From the NCBI GenBank assembly GCA_947575745.1, contig CANPOS010000003.1, forward strand, positions 18,967 to 82,966: a stretch of DNA of 64,000 nucleotides. Direction: 5' to 3'. Below are positions 60,231 through 64,000 of this stretch, one piece after another (position 1 is the stretch's first letter; each line of letters starts with the position of its first letter). Under the pieces are notes generated by a model. It was not told the DNA's origin, searched no databases, and was given only the letters and a program-made list of their open reading frames with translations. Origin of the DNA: an uncultured Clostridium sp. (GTDB lineage Bacteria; Bacillota; Clostridia; TANB77; CAG-508). The translations under genes were made by a program, and so were the position numbers.

Positions 60231-61892
60231 TTTCTGTTTTTACATTCAACCTTTCAAAAAATACAAAATGGTCATCTTTATATAACATTTTATAGTTGTC
60301 AGTATCTTTAGTAAGTAGCATGGTTAATTTAGAATTTCTATATGACATTACATGTGTTACTCCATATTTATTAAATCCATCCTCATAATACATTGCAATT
60401 CCTGATATGCTTAAATAGTCACTAAAAATATTACAATCTTCATTAAATTCTGGAGAATAAAGATCTGCACGTGAGTCAATGAATACTGGTATTCCTCTAA
60501 ATAATAGATAACTTCCATAATTATAGTCATTAAACATCTTCATTTTACTTAAGTCTAAGTCTCCATTTTCTACTTCATTTAAGATATAATCAGCTGTTTC
60601 AACTGGATATGAGCTCTTGCTTATGTAATCATTATCTATCTTTTTAGAATATAGAGTGTATGAACATAATACAACAAGTAATATTGTAACTACTTTACCT
60701 TTCCATGTTAGCATTAGCTCTGTAAATTCTTTTACCCCTTCTTTATCATATTTGTCTACAAAGCTACATATTAGTGATGTAAATGATATTCCGTCCTATC
60801 GTTATTAACATTGAAAATTGTCTTTTAGAAGTTATTGTTAATACTAATAGTCCTCCTATCATGAATAAATCTTTTAGAGATATTTTTGTGTCTGTAAAAA
60901 CTAATATTATTACAAGTAGTACCGCTGTAATTGCTGCTCCTGTATGATTTGCAAGTACTAATGGTTGGTGTTCTGATATATTGTCTGTTGTAGTTCCTGA
61001 CATTAGTTTGAATATATGTGTATATGGTTCATCTCCTAAAGGTGTTAATAAGCCCATAAGTAAACACAATATACAAACTAATATTAACCACTTTGTCGCA
61101 TCTCTTTTTACTAGTTTTACTCTATATGGATTTTCTTCTCTTCTCTTTAAATTTTCTTTATGTTTTTCGGATTTTTCTTCTGTTTCTGTTAATTTTTGTT
61201 GTAGTTTATCTATCTTTTCTTCTTTTCCTTCTTTTTTTGATAGCTTTTCTATTCTACTTTTTAATGCAAATATTCTATATCTATATACGAAATTTGAGTT
61301 TCTTAAAACAATTATTAGATATTCTGCTATATATGGCATAAGTAGTATAAAGAAGAAATAAAATACTGCTGCATGCATATTTGCTATTAATAATGCTATT
61401 AACATTAAAGCAAGTACGTATCTTTTTTTCTTTGTTTCTAAGAAGCATTCAACAAATAGTATTTCTAAAATAAATAATATAAATGTTACAAGCTGGGCTC
61501 TTGCCGCAATGAAGTCTCCCATTAAAAACATTATTCCTATTGTAAACACAAATGAGAATAATGGTTTTTTATTCACTTTTGTATTTGTTATATATAAAGC
61601 TACTCCTAAAAGTGCACTTAAGACAACTGTTGATATATAAATTCCTGTCATTCCTCCGAACTGAATATATTAAATAAATACATACATCATATAACCAGTG
61701 TGGGTATGTATATTTTAAATCATGCCAAGAAAATGGATCTACCCTATCTATTCCATTTTCCATTATATGTTCTCCTATACTTATTGTATAGAACGTATCA
61801 TTTTGCAAAGTTTTTGGTGCCATCACTGCTGAAAATATTATTATACAAATTATTGCAAGTACATGAAATTTTGCAATTGTTTTTTTGTCCAT
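60220..61892 (-). CDS. Polytopic membrane protein, GT-C-like, unknown function (two CGGN sites)
   Basis: 556 residues: about ten membrane helices, an early acidic motif HDLKYTYPHWLYD (Asp/His in the first loop, as in GT-C glycosyltransferases), a cytoplasmic coiled coil (residues 205-250) and a C-terminal soluble domain with FIDSRADLYSPEF. CGGA 61656-61658 restores YSVGGMTGIYIS; CGGA 60791-60793 restores TIGGISFTSLI. A lipid-linked sugar transferase is possible but unproven. Confidence 0.7.
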
Positions 61893-62058
61893 TTTTTGTT
61901 CTTCCTTCTTTCTATAAATTAACTCTGTTTATTCTACATGTATTATATATAAAAAAAGAAAAAAGGACAAGTCCTTTTTTTCTTTTTTGTGTAAATAAGC
62001 AGTTACTTACAATATATAAATAAATTTGCTTATATTCTTGTAATTTTTGTCATAAAAG

Positions 62059-62095
62059 AAGCAATTATTTAGACCTTCATCTAAATAATTACTTC
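62059..62095 (-). terminator. Terminator of the surface protein gene
   Basis: AAGCAATTATTTAGA pairs with TCTAAATAATTACTT around CCTTCA. On the minus strand it is followed by a pyrimidine run. A second inverted repeat, AAGGACAAGTCCTT with T-runs, lies at 61963-61983. Confidence 0.65.
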
Positions 62096-62103
62096 TTATT
62101 AAT

Positions 62104-64000
62104 TTAATCATGTAGACTTGAAGAACCTCTATAACTCCCATGCCCTGCTTTATCACAATAGTAATGAGACCTCCCATATCCATAATTGTGCGTACAATTC
62201 GCATAAGTATAGTAGTAGCCGTGTCCCATTGCACTTACCACAGGTTGTAGTATTAGTAATGAGCTTATCACAAGCAACCAAGTTCTTTCTGCAACCTTTA
62301 CACACGAAGTTTACTTTTATTTCGCCACAAACAGGACATTCAAAGTTTGATCGAATAGGATAGTTATTTGCTTTGCAAATGTCACAACGTTGCGACGAAA
62401 CCACAAAGTCCTCCACAAAATAGCCTTGTCCAGAACATTGTTCTGTAGTAGTTACAGTTTTTGGACACGAAACTTGTGAACGAACCCCCCCGCTACAAGG
62501 ACTTGCCCCACAATATGTCCTTACCTGTGCTTGTACATCTCCTTCTGTTGTTGCTTTTCCATCTGATACATCTACTCTCCAATAGTAGTATGTATATTGG
62601 CTTAAATTAGTCAGTGTTTGTATTGCTACTTGCACATTTTGTGTTTGGTTTGGTAAATCTGCCGACAAGTTTAAGTTACTTGAGCTTGTTCCATAGCATA
62701 ACATATATGTTAATGTATCTCCATCTATATCTTCTGATTTTGCATTTACTTTTATGTAGTTTGTTCCTTTTGAATTAAATGAAACTACCGCTTTTGTGGG
62801 TGGTGTATTTGCTATCAACGTTGTTGCTGTTATTCCTGTTCCTACTTTGATGTTTCCTGCTTTGTCTACTGCTTCTGTAACTATGTTATATGTTGTTTCT
62901 CCTTCTAGTCCTGTTACTGTAAATCTTCCTTCTTCATTATTCTTTAATTCTTTTACAGTTGCGCTTCCTTGTTTTACATAGAAGTTATAGTGTGATATTT
63001 CTGATGTTTCATCTGTTGCTCCTGCTGTGACTGTAAATCCTTCTGCTGTTATACTTTCTTTTACTATACTTGGTAAAAAGTCTATTGGAGCTATACTATC
63101 TTTTTGTATTATTATTGTTTTTGTTCCTGTTGTTACATTGCCTGCTTTATCTTTTGCTTGTATTCCAATTGTCACTCTTCCTTCTTTTGTTATTTTTATT
63201 TGCCCTGTACTTCCTTTTACATATATCTTTTGTTCTTCTGTTATTTGGTCTGGATTTACTCCTTCTGGTATCTCATAGTAGTAATATCCATCTATTCCAC
63301 TTTCTATTGGTTCATCTGTCATATTGTTTAGTTTTATTGTTACTTCTTCTGATGTGTACCACCCTGTTTCTGTTCCATCTATTGTTCCTTTTGCTCCTTC
63401 TACTTCTAGTTCTCCTACTTCTGGGTGTTTATTGTCGTATTTTATTTCTTTGTTTGCTTGTTCTGATTCGTTTCCTTGTTTGTCTGTTACATATGCATAT
63501 ATTATTGTTCTTCCTGGGTCTTGTATTGTTAATGTTGCTTCTTTTCCTTCTACATATGTATATTCTTCGTCTTTGTTTGTTTTGTAGTATACTCTTGTTA
63601 CTGTTGGATTGTCTGTGCTTATTTTTACTTCTACTGGTTTATCGTCTTTTCCATACCATTCGTTTTCTTGTTCTCCGTCTGATATTACTTCTATTAGTGG
63701 GGCTATTACTGTACTTGATATTCTTATCCATGTACTTCTTGTTTTTCCATTATTGGCTACTGCTTTTATTTGATACCAGCCTGTCTTTTGTACATTGAAA
63801 TTTGCTGTTTCTCCTGGCTGTGTTTGTACTATTTCTTTTTTATATATTAGCTGTATTTCTTTTATTCCTCCTTTGCAACTTGCATTTGCTGTTATTACTG
63901 CTTTTACTTTGTCGTAGCTTGCTGTTATTTCTGGTATTCCTTCTTCATCTTCTTTTCCTATATAGTCTATTTCTTTTTTTCCTGTTTCTTCGTCATAGTA
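62104..64000 (-). CDS. Large surface protein, C-terminal part (one CGGN site; start beyond window)
   Basis: 631 residues visible, open to the window edge. Repeated Ig-like/FN3-type units (TVTRVYYKTNKDEEYTYVEG; VTDKQGNESEQ; VDKAGNIKVGTG) are followed by a Cys-rich tail with several CxxC pairs (CDICK, CPVCGE, CKGCRK, CGKCNG). CGGC at 62219-62221 restores CGKCNGTGYYYTYANCTHNY and the natural end RGSSSLHD. Extracellular adhesin-like; no LPXTG motif at the end. Lys, Ile and Thr are encoded almost only by AAA, ATA and ACA, unlike neighbours. Confidence 0.8.

Noticed and set aside
63070..63798. Long Leu-rich plus-strand frame opposite the surface protein gene
   Set aside because: It arises from the AAA/ATA/ACA/GAA bias of the minus-strand gene, has no start signal and no family.

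Overview
The window comes from a low-GC, spore-forming Firmicute of the Clostridia type. The evidence is a GerKA/GerKB/GerKC germination-receptor operon, a SpoVB-like flippase, DUF4364, DUF4363 and DUF421 genes, strong AGGAGG ribosome binding sites and AT-rich codon use. I cannot name the genus from sequence alone. Most genes are ordinary chromosomal housekeeping genes.

The central observation is a systematic departure from triplet reading. Twenty-seven genes look broken under the standard code. Each becomes one intact, recognisable protein if every in-frame CGG is read together with its next base as a single glycine (CGGN = Gly, net +1). I count 56 such sites: about 43 CGGA, 11 CGGT, 2 CGGC and no CGGG. 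For the 26 of these genes whose ends could be fixed, length minus number of sites is a multiple of three. CGG in the other two phases (for example GAC GGA or GGC GGA) is common and never disturbs a frame, so the signal follows codon phase and is not a base-calling artefact. The window also carries a candidate decoder at 34622-34695. It is a tRNA-Gly whose anticodon loop is CUUCCGA: U34 C35 C36 followed by G37 instead of the usual A37, so UCCG is exactly complementary to CGGN. It also has a mismatched anticodon stem. Coordinates given for these genes span the whole reconstructed gene across the frame changes.

Layout. 1-5.2 kb: AIM24-like protein, coat-like protein, murD and a KAP-type NTPase. 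5.3-9.7 kb: comF, recD2, rpe, rsgA. 9.9-14.4 kb: phosphoesterase, tsaD, M50 protease, GH25 lysozyme, Fic protein. 14.6-19.7 kb: lysS, membrane proteins, rpsT and two GC-richer mini-genes. 19.7-28.2 kb: sortase, dprA, then the run serS-engB-DUF4364-proS-folD (transcribed right to left), small membrane proteins, HIT and HD proteins. 28.35-33.56 kb: tRNA-Leu and a 5.1 kb integrated element between 12-bp att repeats, with integrase, HTH regulators, a Rep-like gene and a toxin-antitoxin pair. 34.6-38.8 kb: the tRNA-Gly, tsaE-tsaB-rimI and a LonB/LonC-like protease. 39-49.8 kb: zinc-ribbon protein, dxs, lexA, spoVB, sortase, HinT, short alaS, dut. 49.9-54.2 kb: the ger operon. 54.4-64 kb: VirD4/TraG-like ATPase, replication-relaxation-like protein, S1 protein, rluB, rluD, a membrane protein and the C-terminal part of a large surface protein.

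Intergenic regions carry dispersed hairpin elements. Each family has a conserved core held between complementary arms whose sequence differs at every copy. How the genes work together: ribosome-assembly GTPases (RsgA, EngB), t6A synthesis (TsaD, TsaB), SOS control (LexA), isoprenoid and folate enzymes and all Ger proteins depend on the CGGN event. No aminoacyl-tRNA synthetase, ribosomal protein or Lon-type protease gene in the window contains one.
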